Shown in pieces: positions 1-8,127 of a stretch of DNA of 44,472 nucleotides. The notes below the pieces were generated by a model. It saw only the letters and a program-made list of their open reading frames with translations. It did not search any database and was not told the origin of the DNA. Position 1 is the stretch's first letter. Each line of letters begins with the position of its first letter. A program made the translations under genes and the position numbers. Source of the DNA: Acidimicrobiales bacterium. Its GTDB lineage: Bacteria; Actinomycetota; Acidimicrobiia; Acidimicrobiales; SZUA-35. Location of the stretch: contig JAHDBV010000032.1 of assembly GCA_020630195.1 (NCBI GenBank), positions 1 to 44,472 on the forward strand, given 5' to 3'.

Positions 1-385
1 AGGCGGCGAGCACCTTGTGGGCCCGGATCATCGGGAACCGGTTGCCGAAGGCCAACACGATGCGGGCGTCGACACCGGTGAGCTCCGACGGCAGCTCGAT
101 GTGGGTCGGCACGTCGACCAGGCCCGGGAAGTTCTCGCCCGGCGCATCGGCGTGCTCGTTGAACCAGTGGACCCGGAACAGGTTCCGCGGGTCGGCCGCG
201 TCCTTCTCGACGTCGGCCAGCTGCTCGACGATGTGGGCCGGAATGGTCGACGGATCCCGCAGCTGGGCGAAGGTGGGGAGCACGATGTTCTGCTCCCGGA
301 ACCGGGTGACGGCGTTGTCGTAGGCCGCCCGCCCGTCGGGGGCGAACTCGCCGAAGATGGCCAAACCGGACGCTGCGTCGGACAT
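1..385 (-). CDS. PLP-dependent lyase/thiolase-like protein, N-terminal part (cut by window edge)
   Basis: The minus-strand frame opens with ATG at 385 and runs off the left edge, so only about the first 128 residues are visible. The segment reads NLFRVHWFN near residue 70, then HIELPSELTGVDARIV and FGNRFPMIRAHKVLAA. I recognise this N-terminal signature from proteins annotated as pyridoxal-5-phosphate-dependent protein subunit beta, relatives of cysteine synthase and threonine synthase. The lysine that would bind PLP probably lies in or beyond the visible end and cannot be checked. The start is supported by a TACACT -10 box six bases upstream, fitting a leaderless transcript. The substrate is unknown. 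Confidence 0.7.
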   Translation of the reverse strand, partial: MSDAASGLAIFGEFAPDGRAAYDNAVTRFREQNIVLPTFAQLRDPSTIPAHIVEQLADVEKDAADPRNLFRVHWFNEHADAPGENFPGLVDVPTHIELPSELTGVDARIVLAFGNRFPMIRAHKVLAA

Positions 386-391
386 CACCGG

Positions 392-397
392 AGTGTA
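392..397 (-). promoter_or_regulatory. -10 box TACACT, leaderless promoter of the PLP enzyme gene
   Basis: TACACT on the minus strand fits TANNNT and is separated from the ATG at 385 by six bases, so transcription would begin at or next to the start codon. No Shine-Dalgarno sequence is present. Confidence 0.45.
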
Positions 398-459
398 CGC
401 GACTCCCGTGTGGCGGATGGCCGCTGGTGGGGCGAACACCCTGGTGGAAGGCTGTTTTC

Positions 460-1143
460 GTGACGGCCGGATCCGACTCGACAGCCGCCCGGCTCGCTGC
501 GGCGTTGCGCCGCTCGAAAGCGGCCCTGCTCGCCGAGGGCCCCGATGGACACCTCACCCAGGTCGAACCCGTCGAACTCGACGGGTTCGCTGCTCCCGAC
601 GTGCCCGATGCGCTCGTCGGACGAGCGGCCGACGGACCCGTCATCGGGATGTTCGTGGCCCGCGCCGACGGCTCGGTCACCCCGATGGGCATCGACGACG
701 ACCTCGTGGCGTTCTGGACGCCGACGGCGGCCCGCGTCGTCGGCGCCGTCCTCGACTGGTGTCGGGAGCACGACGTCACCCTCGCCGACGACGGGTATGT
801 GACCGCGTCCCTCACGACCGACCCGGAGATCTCGAACGGCTGGCATGTCGACGACGACCAGATCCGCCCCGATGACGGCATCGGCGTGGTGGCGATCGCC
901 AGCAATGGTCGCGGGCCCCGGCTCACCACCGTGCCCGTCCCGATCACCGAGACGCGGGCGGGCCTCCCGCTCGACCCCGATGTCGACGATGCCGAGGACC
1001 GACCGGCCCACGACGTGGCGCCCGGGTGTCTCGTGGTCTTCCCGCAGTTCGGACAGGTGCATCGAGCCCCGGGGCCGTCCGGCGACCCGGGCTTCGTCCG
1101 CAATCTGTTCGTGTTGCGCTGGGCGACGGTGCCGACCGGCTGA
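460..1143 (+). CDS. Putative Fe(II)/2-oxoglutarate-dioxygenase-like protein
   Basis: This is a 227-residue protein with GTG start at 460, preceded by GGAAGG eight bases upstream. A longer ATG start at 427 exists but lacks a ribosome site. The C-terminal half contains GWHVDDDQ (His129, Asp131), then a strand-rich stretch and PQFGQVHRAP (His201) followed by VRNLFVLRW with arginines at 214 and 220. That HxD...H...R order matches the double-stranded beta-helix of Fe(II)/2OG oxygenases, although the spacing was judged by eye only. It is divergent from the PLP enzyme gene. The N-terminal 120 residues are unrecognised. Treat the enzyme class as a hypothesis; the open frame itself is firm. Confidence 0.55.
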   Translation: MTAGSDSTAARLAAALRRSKAALLAEGPDGHLTQVEPVELDGFAAPDVPDALVGRAADGPVIGMFVARADGSVTPMGIDDDLVAFWTPTAARVVGAVLDWCREHDVTLADDGYVTASLTTDPEISNGWHVDDDQIRPDDGIGVVAIASNGRGPRLTTVPVPITETRAGLPLDPDVDDAEDRPAHDVAPGCLVVFPQFGQVHRAPGPSGDPGFVRNLFVLRWATVPTG

Positions 1144-1164
1144 GCGACCGACGGGGCCGACGCC

Positions 1165-1290
1165 TCAGCGGCGTCCGATCGAGCCGAGTACGGCGACGAC
1201 GATCATCACGACGGGCACGGCCAGGCCGAGCATCACCGTGATCTCCGTGCCGACCGCACTGCCGAGCTCGCTCCACTCGTGGAACTCCAT
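1165..1290 (-). CDS. 41-residue single-pass membrane protein
   Basis: The minus-strand ATG at 1290 is followed by 41 codons and a TGA at 1165. The protein starts MEFHEWSELGS, continues with a hydrophobic span (about residues 17-36, ITVMLGLAVPVVMIVVAV) and ends in GSIGRR, which suggests one transmembrane helix with a short basic tail on the cytoplasmic side. GGAG lies seven bases before the ATG. It is divergent from the metallo-beta-lactamase gene and tail-to-tail with the Fe2OG-like gene. No family is recognised. Confidence 0.45.
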   Translation of the reverse strand: MEFHEWSELGSAVGTEITVMLGLAVPVVMIVVAVLGSIGRR

Positions 1291-1352
1291 GGGTCTCCAT
1301 CGGCGGGGCGGTCACCTGGGTGAGTGGGCGCCGCGTCTGCCAAGCTGCGCCG

Positions 1353-2675
1353 ATGGCCGAACATCCCATCGCACTCTCGACCCGCATCATCGACTCCGGC
1401 GTGGCCGACGTGCCGGTGAACCGCATGGACGAAGAACTCACGGAGCTGGCCGACGGTGTGGCGATCGTGGAGTCGTTCAGCCACTCGATCGCGGTCGACA
1501 CGGGCGCCGGGCTCGTCGTGTTCGACACGAGCACCGCCCAGAAGGGTCCGGCCGTCGTCGAGTCGTTGCGCACCTGGTCGACCGAAGCGGTCGACTCGAT
1601 CGTCTACACCCACGGCCACCTCGATCACGTGGGCGGATCGGGTTCGTTCGCCTCCGACGCCGACGCCCGGGGTCAGGCCGCACCCCGCGTGATCGCCCAC
1701 GAGGCACTGCCGCCCCGGTTCGCCCGCTACCGGGACACCTCCGGCTACAACCGCGTCATCAACCTGCGTCAGTTCGGCGGCGCGGCGACCGACGCCGCCG
1801 GCGCCACCGAGCGGCCGTTCCTGCCGCCGTCGGTGCTCGATCCCGACCTGACCTACGACGACGAACTCACCCTCACCGTCGGTGACGTCACCTTCGAGAT
1901 GCACCACTGCCTCGGCGAGACCGACGACCACACGTGGACCTGGATCCCCGAGCACAAGATGATCACGGCCGGCGACCAGTTCATCTGGATGTTCCCCAAC
2001 TGCGGCAACCCGCAGAAGGTGCAGCGCTACCCGCTCGAGTGGGCACAGTCGCTCCGGGCCATGGCCGCCAAGGAAGCGGAGCTCTTCGTCCCGTCGCACG
2101 GCCTGGCCATCGGTGGCGTCGACCGCATCCGGACCTGTCTGCTCACCGTCGCCGAGACGCTCGAGAACCTCGTCGCCGAGGTGGTCGATGCGATGAACGC
2201 CGGCGCGATCCTCGACGACATCGTGCACTCGGTGCAGGTGCCGGCCGAGACGCTCGAGATCCCGTATCTCCGCCCGATGTACGACGAACCCGAGTTCGTG
2301 ATCCGCAACATCTGGCGGCTCCACGGCGGCTGGTGGGACGGCAGCCCGGCCCGACTCAAGCCACCGTCGGACACCGCGGTCGGGATCGAACTCGTCGACC
2401 TCGTCGGCGACGTGGAGACCGTCCTCGCCCGGGCCCGTCAGCGCAGCGCGGAAGGTGATCACCGCCTCGCGTGCCATCTCGTCGACATCGCCTACGCCGC
2501 CGAGCCCGAGGCCGCGGCCGTGCACGAAGCCCGGATCGAGATCTACACCGCCCGCCGGGTGGTCGAGACCTCGCTGATGGCCAAGGGCATCTACAAGGGC
2601 GCGGTCAGCGATTCGCAGAAGGCGCTGAGCGGTGAGCTTCCCGAGACGAAGTTCGTCGTCGCCCTCGGCGACTGA
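1353..2675 (+). CDS. Alkylsulfatase-like metallo-beta-lactamase fold hydrolase
   Basis: This 440-residue protein begins at ATG 1353; an upstream in-frame codon at 1320 has no support. The metal motif THGHLDHVGG supplies His87, His89, Asp91 and His92. HHCLGETDDHTW, TAGDQF and FVPSHG supply the remaining ligands and resemble the GETDDH segment of SdsA1/YjcS-type alkylsulfatases. The C-terminal part (from about residue 360) has the helical pattern of the alkylsulfatase dimerisation domain. It is much shorter than SdsA1 (about 650 residues) and seems to lack the SCP2-like tail. Likely role: hydrolysis of an alkyl sulfate ester or a related substrate. No signal peptide is visible, so it is probably cytoplasmic. 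It converges on the molybdenum hydroxylase operon. Confidence 0.75.
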   Translation: MAEHPIALSTRIIDSGVADVPVNRMDEELTELADGVAIVESFSHSIAVDTGAGLVVFDTSTAQKGPAVVESLRTWSTEAVDSIVYTHGHLDHVGGSGSFASDADARGQAAPRVIAHEALPPRFARYRDTSGYNRVINLRQFGGAATDAAGATERPFLPPSVLDPDLTYDDELTLTVGDVTFEMHHCLGETDDHTWTWIPEHKMITAGDQFIWMFPNCGNPQKVQRYPLEWAQSLRAMAAKEAELFVPSHGLAIGGVDRIRTCLLTVAETLENLVAEVVDAMNAGAILDDIVHSVQVPAETLEIPYLRPMYDEPEFVIRNIWRLHGGWWDGSPARLKPPSDTAVGIELVDLVGDVETVLARARQRSAEGDHRLACHLVDIAYAAEPEAAAVHEARIEIYTARRVVETSLMAKGIYKGAVSDSQKALSGELPETKFVVALGD

Positions 2676-2677
2676 AC

Positions 2678-2704
2678 CCGACGCCGGTCACTGCCAGGCG
2701 TCGG
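2678..2704. terminator. Hairpin between convergent MBL and molybdenum hydroxylase genes
   Basis: Perfect 8-bp arms CCGACGCC (2678-2685) and GGCGTCGG (2697-2704) enclose an 11-base loop. It starts three bases after the MBL stop, and its loop holds the stop of the opposite gene. No U-tract is present, so bidirectional termination is an inference. Confidence 0.45.
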
Positions 2705-5348
2705 ACCGTTCGCGGTTCTTCTCGTTGACGAGCGGGAGTTCGTCGCGCCAGATCCCGTCGGCGGCGTGCATCGCCGCGGCCACGGCACCGGCGGTCGGCA
2801 CGAGACCGATCTCCCCCACCCCCTTGATGCCGTAGGGCGAGTTCGGCTCGGGCGACTCCACGAGGATCACCTCGACCGGCGGCATGTCCTTCGGTCGGAT
2901 GATGTCGAGGGAGCGCAGCGTGTCGTTCGACGGCCGCCCGTCGGGGTCGCAGGGGAACCCCTCGGTCATCGCGTAGCCGAGTCCCATGTGGACCGACCCC
3001 TCGATCTGGCCCTCACACAGCAGCGGATTGACCGCCCGGCCCACGTCGTGGGCGGCGACGACCTTGTCGATCGCCTGGCTCTCGGGGTCCATCACCACGA
3101 GCTGCGCGGCGTAGCCGAAGGTCGAGTGGATGATCGGGTTCTCGACACCGTCGGACAACGAGTTGGTCCAGTCGACCCGGTACTCGCCTTCGTAGTCGAC
3201 ACCGATCTCGCAGCCGCCGGCCACGGCGTTGCGGCACGCGTCGGCCACCGAGCCCGCGCCCATCAGCGTGCCCCGGCTGCCGGTGGTCTGGCCGGCACCG
3301 AGTTCACGGGTCGAGTCGACCATGACCTCGATGCGCGAAGCGTCGATGCCGAGCTCCTCGACCGCCACCTGGAGGGCGACGGTGTGCACGCCCTGGCCCA
3401 TCTCGGTCCAGCAGTGCCGGACCTCGACCTGCCCGTCCGGCCGGAAGTGCACGACGGCCTTCGCGATCTCCTTGAACCCGTTGCCGAGGCCCGAGTTCTT
3501 CAGTCCGAGGCCGAGTCCGACGGCTCGCCCGTCGGCGACGGCGGCGTCGTAGGCCGGCTTGACCGCATCGAGGCAGGCTCGGGCACCCAGGCAGCCGTCG
3601 TCGAGGATCTGGCCGGGGCCCCACACCACACCGGGTTCGACCACGTTGCGGTTGCGGATCTCCCAGCCGGAAATCCCGACGGCCTCGGCGAGGCGGTCCA
3701 TGACACCTTCCATCGCGAACTGGGCCTGATTGGCGCCGAACCCGCGGAACGCACCACACACCGAGTTGTTGGTGCGGGCGGCGATCGCCTCCACGTCGAT
3801 GTTCGGGCAGACGTACGGGCCGGACGCGTGGCCGGCGGCCCGCTCCAGCACCTTCATCCCGACCGAGGCATACGGGCCGGAGTCGCCGAGCATCCGGATC
3901 TTCAGCCCGACGAGACGGCCGTCGTCGTCGCAGCCGGCGACATACGCCATCCGGATCGGGTGACGCTTGGTGTGGACGAGCAGCGACTCCTCCCGGGAGA
4001 ACGTCGTGCGCACGGGACGCTGCAGGAGCCATGCCGCGAGCGCGGTCTGGCCCTGGTTCGACATGTCCTCCTTGCCACCGAAGGCTCCGCCGTTCGAGAT
4101 CAGTTCGGTCACGACGGCCTCGGGAGCCACGTCGAGGATGCGGGCGATGTCGTTGCGGTCGTCCCAGATGCCCTGGCCGCCGGAGTAGACCATGAGCCGA
4201 TCGATGTCGGCCGGTTCGGCCGCACCCGTGTTGTTGCCGGTGTCGCCACCCATGAGTGGGAGGCGCTCCCCCGCCGGGATCGGCAGAGCCAGGGTCGACT
4301 CGGGCTCGACGAAGGCGTGATCGATGCGCTGGGTCTGGAAGGTCTCGGCGACGACGTGGGTCGCCCCGTCGAGTGCGGTGTCGACATCACCACGGCGGTA
4401 GGTCGACGTCGACAGGATGTTGCCGTCGAGACCCCACACCGCATCGGGGGCGCCGGTGATGGCGACGACGGGTGAGGTGACCGGCTCGAGCACGTCGTAG
4501 GTGACCTCGACCAGTTCGGCCGCGGCACGTGCGGTGGGGCGATCCTCGGCCACGACGTAGGCGAGCACGTCGCCGAGGTACGACGTCCGGCCGCCGACGG
4601 GGATGAAGACCGGCCAGTCCTTGTGGATCAGGCCGTGGCGGAGCTCGCCGGGCACGTCGGCCGCGGTGAACACCCGGATCACCCCGGGCACGGCCTCGGC
4701 CGCCGAGGTGTCGATGGCGACGATGTCGGCCCGGGCGTGGTCGCTGAGGTGCACGGCGCCGTGGAGGAGCCCGTCGGCCCGGAGGTCGTCGATGAAGGGA
4801 CGGTCGCCGAGGGTCAGCTCGGCCGCCTCGTACTTCACGCCGCGGCTGCCGACCCCGCCGGGGGTGATCGTCACGGGGGTCTCGCCCGTCGCGAGGGTCT
4901 CGATGGCGTCGAGGATCTTCACGTAGCCGGTGCAGCGGCAGAGGTGGGCGCCGAGGAGGGCGGCCGCCCGATCCCGGGTGAGGGTGGTGCCGCCGTCGTC
5001 GGTGGCGGCCTTGTCGACCATGGCCTTGGCCCGCAGCACGATGCCGGGGGTGCAGAATCCGCACTGGAGGGCGCCGTGGGCGGCGAAGGCGTCGGCCATG
5101 CGCTGGCGTTCGTCGTCGGCGAGCCCCTCGAGCGTGAGCACCTCCGCGCCGGCGACCTTCTCCATGGAGGTCTGGCAGGCGACCCGGGCCTTGCCGTCGA
5201 CGAGCACGGTGCAACACCCGCACTGACCGGTCGGCGAGCAGCCGTCCTTCGGGGAGAGCACGTCGAGCTCGTCGCGCAGGGCGACGAGGAGGTGCTCGTG
5301 ATCGCCCGACGCCGTGACGGGCGTGCCGTTGAGGATGAACTCGGTCAT
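2688..5348 (-). CDS. Fused [2Fe-2S]/molybdopterin hydroxylase (xanthine-dehydrogenase-like)
   Basis: This 886-residue protein starts at ATG 5348 with GGAG eight bases upstream. Residues 1-155 form the two [2Fe-2S] domains: GCSPTGQCGCC (Cys37, Cys43, Cys46 region), Cys58, then QCGFC (Cys96, Cys99) and CRC (Cys137, Cys139). From about residue 170 come the molybdenum-cofactor domains with GGAFGGKED, GAFRGFGANQ, and near the C-terminus IKGVGEIG, whose Glu is the expected catalytic residue. No FAD domain is present, so electrons must leave by another carrier. Direct fusion of iron-sulfur and Mo domains, and the five-residue gap in the first cysteine pair, resemble the selenium-dependent xanthine dehydrogenase and XdhD families. 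Likely role: hydroxylation of a purine or related N-heterocycle in the cytoplasm. It is the last gene of a four-gene operon and overlaps its neighbour by 4 bases. Confidence 0.85.
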   Translation of the reverse strand: MTEFILNGTPVTASGDHEHLLVALRDELDVLSPKDGCSPTGQCGCCTVLVDGKARVACQTSMEKVAGAEVLTLEGLADDERQRMADAFAAHGALQCGFCTPGIVLRAKAMVDKAATDDGGTTLTRDRAAALLGAHLCRCTGYVKILDAIETLATGETPVTITPGGVGSRGVKYEAAELTLGDRPFIDDLRADGLLHGAVHLSDHARADIVAIDTSAAEAVPGVIRVFTAADVPGELRHGLIHKDWPVFIPVGGRTSYLGDVLAYVVAEDRPTARAAAELVEVTYDVLEPVTSPVVAITGAPDAVWGLDGNILSTSTYRRGDVDTALDGATHVVAETFQTQRIDHAFVEPESTLALPIPAGERLPLMGGDTGNNTGAAEPADIDRLMVYSGGQGIWDDRNDIARILDVAPEAVVTELISNGGAFGGKEDMSNQGQTALAAWLLQRPVRTTFSREESLLVHTKRHPIRMAYVAGCDDDGRLVGLKIRMLGDSGPYASVGMKVLERAAGHASGPYVCPNIDVEAIAARTNNSVCGAFRGFGANQAQFAMEGVMDRLAEAVGISGWEIRNRNVVEPGVVWGPGQILDDGCLGARACLDAVKPAYDAAVADGRAVGLGLGLKNSGLGNGFKEIAKAVVHFRPDGQVEVRHCWTEMGQGVHTVALQVAVEELGIDASRIEVMVDSTRELGAGQTTGSRGTLMGAGSVADACRNAVAGGCEIGVDYEGEYRVDWTNSLSDGVENPIIHSTFGYAAQLVVMDPESQAIDKVVAAHDVGRAVNPLLCEGQIEGSVHMGLGYAMTEGFPCDPDGRPSNDTLRSLDIIRPKDMPPVEVILVESPEPNSPYGIKGVGEIGLVPTAGAVAAAMHAADGIWRDELPLVNEKNRERSDAWQ

Positions 5349-6328
5349 GACGCTGGCTCCGGGCGTTCGGGGGGTTCGACGACCCCCTTCTGGCTGGTGA
5401 TGCGCTGGTAGACCTCGGGCCGCCGGTAGCGGCCGAAGTCGAACAGGGTGTCCTTGAAGTCCGCGCACCGATCGAGGTCGCAGTCGGCCACGATCAGCTC
5501 GTCGCCGATGGTGGTGGCCTGGGCGACGATCTGGCCCGACGGGGCGATGATCGCCGACTGACACAACGACTCGACCCCGGCTTCGACGCCGCCCTTGGCG
5601 ACGCCGACCACCCAGGTGCCGTTCTGATAGGCCCCCGACTGCATGCAGAGGTGGTTGTGGAACCCCTGGAGGGCGTTCTGCCCGGGATCGGGGGCGTAGT
5701 GGATCGGCGTGTTGTAGCCGATGAGGATCAGCTCGACGCCCTGGAGCCCCATCTCGCGATAGGTCTCCGGCCAGCGTCGGTCGTTGCAGGTGGCGAGCCC
5801 GACGAGTCCGCCGAAGGCCCGGTGCACCCCGAACCCCTCGTGCGACTCCTCGAAGTAGCGGCGCTCGAGATGCTGGAATGGACGCCACGGTTCGTCGGCC
5901 TCGTGGCCCGGGATGTGGACCTTGCGGAACCGCGTCACGACCGAACCGTCCCGCTCCACGAGGATCGAGGTGTTGTAGCGATGCACGACACCGTCGTCGT
6001 CGGGCGGGGTGAGCTCGGCGTAGCCGAGGTTGAAACCCACACCGAGGCGCCGGGCCTCGTCGAACAGCGGCTGGGTGTCGGGCCCGGGCATCGAGCGCTC
6101 GAAGTAGGCGTCGTGGCCGTCGACGGTGTCGGTGTACCAGCGGGGGAAGAACGTGGTGAGTGCGAGCTCGGGGAACGACACGAGGTCGCAGCCAGCGTCG
6201 GCGCCCCGGCGCAGCAGCACGAGGAGACGCTCGACGACGTCGGCCCGGGAGTGGTCGGCCTCGATGGGACCGAGCTGGGCCGCCCCGACGGTGACGATGC
6301 GGCGGTCGCCGGTGGAGCGATCGGTCAT
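5345..6328 (-). CDS. N-carbamoyl-D-amino acid hydrolase (D-carbamoylase), nitrilase superfamily
   Basis: This 327-residue cytoplasmic enzyme carries the Glu-Lys-Cys triad of the nitrilase superfamily: FPELALTTFFPRW (Glu54), FRKVHIPGHE (Lys136) and LATCNDRRWPE (Cys181). FPELALTTFFPRW, GFNLGYAEL, RPFQHLERRYFE and CNDRRWPE agree closely with what I recall of the Agrobacterium D-carbamoylase, including overall length. Reaction: N-carbamoyl-D-amino acid to D-amino acid, CO2 and ammonia. It overlaps the genes on both sides by 4 bases (ATGA), implying translational coupling with the YgfK-like protein and the molybdenum hydroxylase. A beta-ureidopropionase or N-carbamoylputrescine amidase role is a less likely alternative. 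Confidence 0.87.
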   Translation of the reverse strand: MTDRSTGDRRIVTVGAAQLGPIEADHSRADVVERLLVLLRRGADAGCDLVSFPELALTTFFPRWYTDTVDGHDAYFERSMPGPDTQPLFDEARRLGVGFNLGYAELTPPDDDGVVHRYNTSILVERDGSVVTRFRKVHIPGHEADEPWRPFQHLERRYFEESHEGFGVHRAFGGLVGLATCNDRRWPETYREMGLQGVELILIGYNTPIHYAPDPGQNALQGFHNHLCMQSGAYQNGTWVVGVAKGGVEAGVESLCQSAIIAPSGQIVAQATTIGDELIVADCDLDRCADFKDTLFDFGRYRRPEVYQRITSQKGVVEPPERPEPAS

Positions 6329-8127
6329 GCGGATGGGCTTCCTTCGGGGGTGGGCCCGCCCGTGGCCGTGGCGAGCGGGAGGCCCGCGTCGGCGTCGAGC
6401 AGTCGTTGGATCAGGCTCCGGCTCGGGTCGTCGACCCGGGCGTCGGTGATCCTCCCGTCGGCATCGACCAGCACACCCTGACCGTCCCGGGCGGCGAACA
6501 GTTCGGGGTCGGTGAACACCCGGGGTTTGATCTCGGCCGGGTCACCGGTCTCGGGACAGAACGTGAGGCAGTTCCCGCACTCGTTGCACAGCTCGGCGAA
6601 CACGAAGTACTGCTGGCGGCCGAGATCGGTGAACTCGGGGGTGTCGAGGCTGCGGATGCTGAAGAACGCGTCGTTGGGGCACACGGTCACGCAGAAGTTG
6701 CAGGCCACACAGCCGAACATCTCGAGGTCGTGGTCGACCTGTCGAGGCGGCTTGGTGTTGCCGTCGAGGTGATAGGCCGCGATGTCCTCGCCGCGGATGG
6801 CGGCGACGTGGGCGGCCGCGGTCGTGGCGTGGCCGGCCGCCGAGGCCGCGATCTGCCGGGCGGCCCGCCATCCGGCGAGGTCGGTGTGGCCCGACTCGCG
6901 CACCTCGGTGGTGAGGGCTTTGAGCATCGGGGCGAGGCGCCCGTAGCCGCCGGGCTTCAGGAGGTCGGTGCAGACGCTGGCGGGGTTGACGCCGGTGGCG
7001 AGCGCATCGGCGAGGTTCGACCGGGAGATGCCGGCCGAGAAGCTCACCATCACGTCGCCGTCGTGGCCGGGCACGTCGAGACGGCCGGGGAGGGCCGTGG
7101 CCAGCCGATCGAGCAGGGTCATGGCCAACACGTGCAACGGCGGCCCCGACAGGTACATGGTCTCGTCGGGCATGAACCCCTTGGTGTTGTCGACCACGAG
7201 GGTATTGGTCAGCTTGATGCCGAACCGCCGGCCCCGTTCATGGGCGAACGACCGCAGTTCCTCGATGAGTTCGAGGCCACGGTCGAACTGCAGGTCCTCG
7301 GCGAACGCCGATTCCTTGACGACCACGTCGGTGTAGCCGAGCTCGTCGTTGACGATCCCGGCGACCGTCTCGTAGCCGAGGAGCGTGGGGTTGAGCTTCA
7401 CGATCACGTCGAGGTCGTGCTCGGCGACGAGGTGCTTGGTGATGCCCTCGATCTCCTCGGGCGGGCACCCGTGGAAGGTCGACAGGGTGAGCGTGTCGGA
7501 CACGACGGGGTCGAAGTCGTGGTCGGCGAAGGCCGCCCACGGGCCCGTGAGCTCGGCGCGGAGTCGGTCGATCTCGCCGGTGGCGTCACGCATGCCACGG
7601 ATGAAGGCGTCGACCTTCGGCGACGAGATGCCGGCGAGGTCGTAGCCGACACTCATGTCGAACACGTGGGGGCCGGGGTCGGGGCCGACGAACTCGGCGA
7701 GGGGTTCCCAGTGCCGCAGGATCTCGACGAGCATCCAGGCCTTCACGTATTCGGTGAGGCTCTGCGGAACCGTCAGCTCCTGGCTCCATTCGATGTTGTA
7801 GCCGATCGTCTCGGCGTCGATGCAGGGTCGATTGATGACCAGGTCGTCGAGGATCTGGACCGTCTTCAGTTCGAACAGGCGGGAGCCGCCCAGCCAGGCG
7901 AGCACGATGTTCTGCGCCAACTGGGAGTGGGGGCCGGCCGCCGGGCCGACCGGGCTCGCGCAGCGACGTCCGAGGAACTCGAAGCCGAGGTCGATCGCCG
8001 GGTCGGGTCGCCAGATGCGGGCGTTGGGCAGGTCGAAGATCTTCTTGCGGCTGGCCCACTCGTGGTCGATCCGACCGAGCAGCGAACCGAGCGACATCGG
8101 TGTGAGTGGTGGTGTCGCCTCGCTCAT
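6325..8127 (-). CDS. YgfK-like iron-sulfur protein lacking the flavin reductase module
   Basis: This 600-residue protein matches the N-terminal half of E. coli YgfK as I recall it: SPVGPAAGPHSQLAQNIV (59-76), ELKTVQILD (86-94), MSVGYDLAGI, STFHGCPPEEIE (216-227), VKLNPTLLGYE, IKLTNTL and TDLLKPGGYGRL. These belong to a dihydropyrimidine-dehydrogenase-like barrel. The C-terminus carries two 4Fe-4S clusters: CVACNFCVTVCP (Cys473, 476, 479, 483) and CNECGNCLTFCP (Cys514, 517, 520, 524). E. coli YgfK is about 1,030 residues and continues into an FAD/NAD(P)H domain, which is absent here. The family was once called a putative selenate reductase; its genes lie with purine-degradation genes. Likely electron partner: a ferredoxin or the adjacent molybdenum hydroxylase (inference). 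Confidence 0.8.
   Translation of the reverse strand: MSEATPPLTPMSLGSLLGRIDHEWASRKKIFDLPNARIWRPDPAIDLGFEFLGRRCASPVGPAAGPHSQLAQNIVLAWLGGSRLFELKTVQILDDLVINRPCIDAETIGYNIEWSQELTVPQSLTEYVKAWMLVEILRHWEPLAEFVGPDPGPHVFDMSVGYDLAGISSPKVDAFIRGMRDATGEIDRLRAELTGPWAAFADHDFDPVVSDTLTLSTFHGCPPEEIEGITKHLVAEHDLDVIVKLNPTLLGYETVAGIVNDELGYTDVVVKESAFAEDLQFDRGLELIEELRSFAHERGRRFGIKLTNTLVVDNTKGFMPDETMYLSGPPLHVLAMTLLDRLATALPGRLDVPGHDGDVMVSFSAGISRSNLADALATGVNPASVCTDLLKPGGYGRLAPMLKALTTEVRESGHTDLAGWRAARQIAASAAGHATTAAAHVAAIRGEDIAAYHLDGNTKPPRQVDHDLEMFGCVACNFCVTVCPNDAFFSIRSLDTPEFTDLGRQQYFVFAELCNECGNCLTFCPETGDPAEIKPRVFTDPELFAARDGQGVLVDADGRITDARVDDPSRSLIQRLLDADAGLPLATATGGPTPEGSPSA

Noticed and set aside
2766-4475. A 569-codon plus-strand open frame opposite the Mo hydroxylase.
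   Set aside because: It is the complement of a strongly recognised gene, with a His/Asp/Gly-rich shadow composition.
2688-5888. A 1,066-residue version of the Mo hydroxylase.
   Set aside because: The first 180 residues are an Arg-rich shadow of the D-carbamoylase gene. The ATG at 5348 with GGAG and the 4-base overlap gives the correct start.
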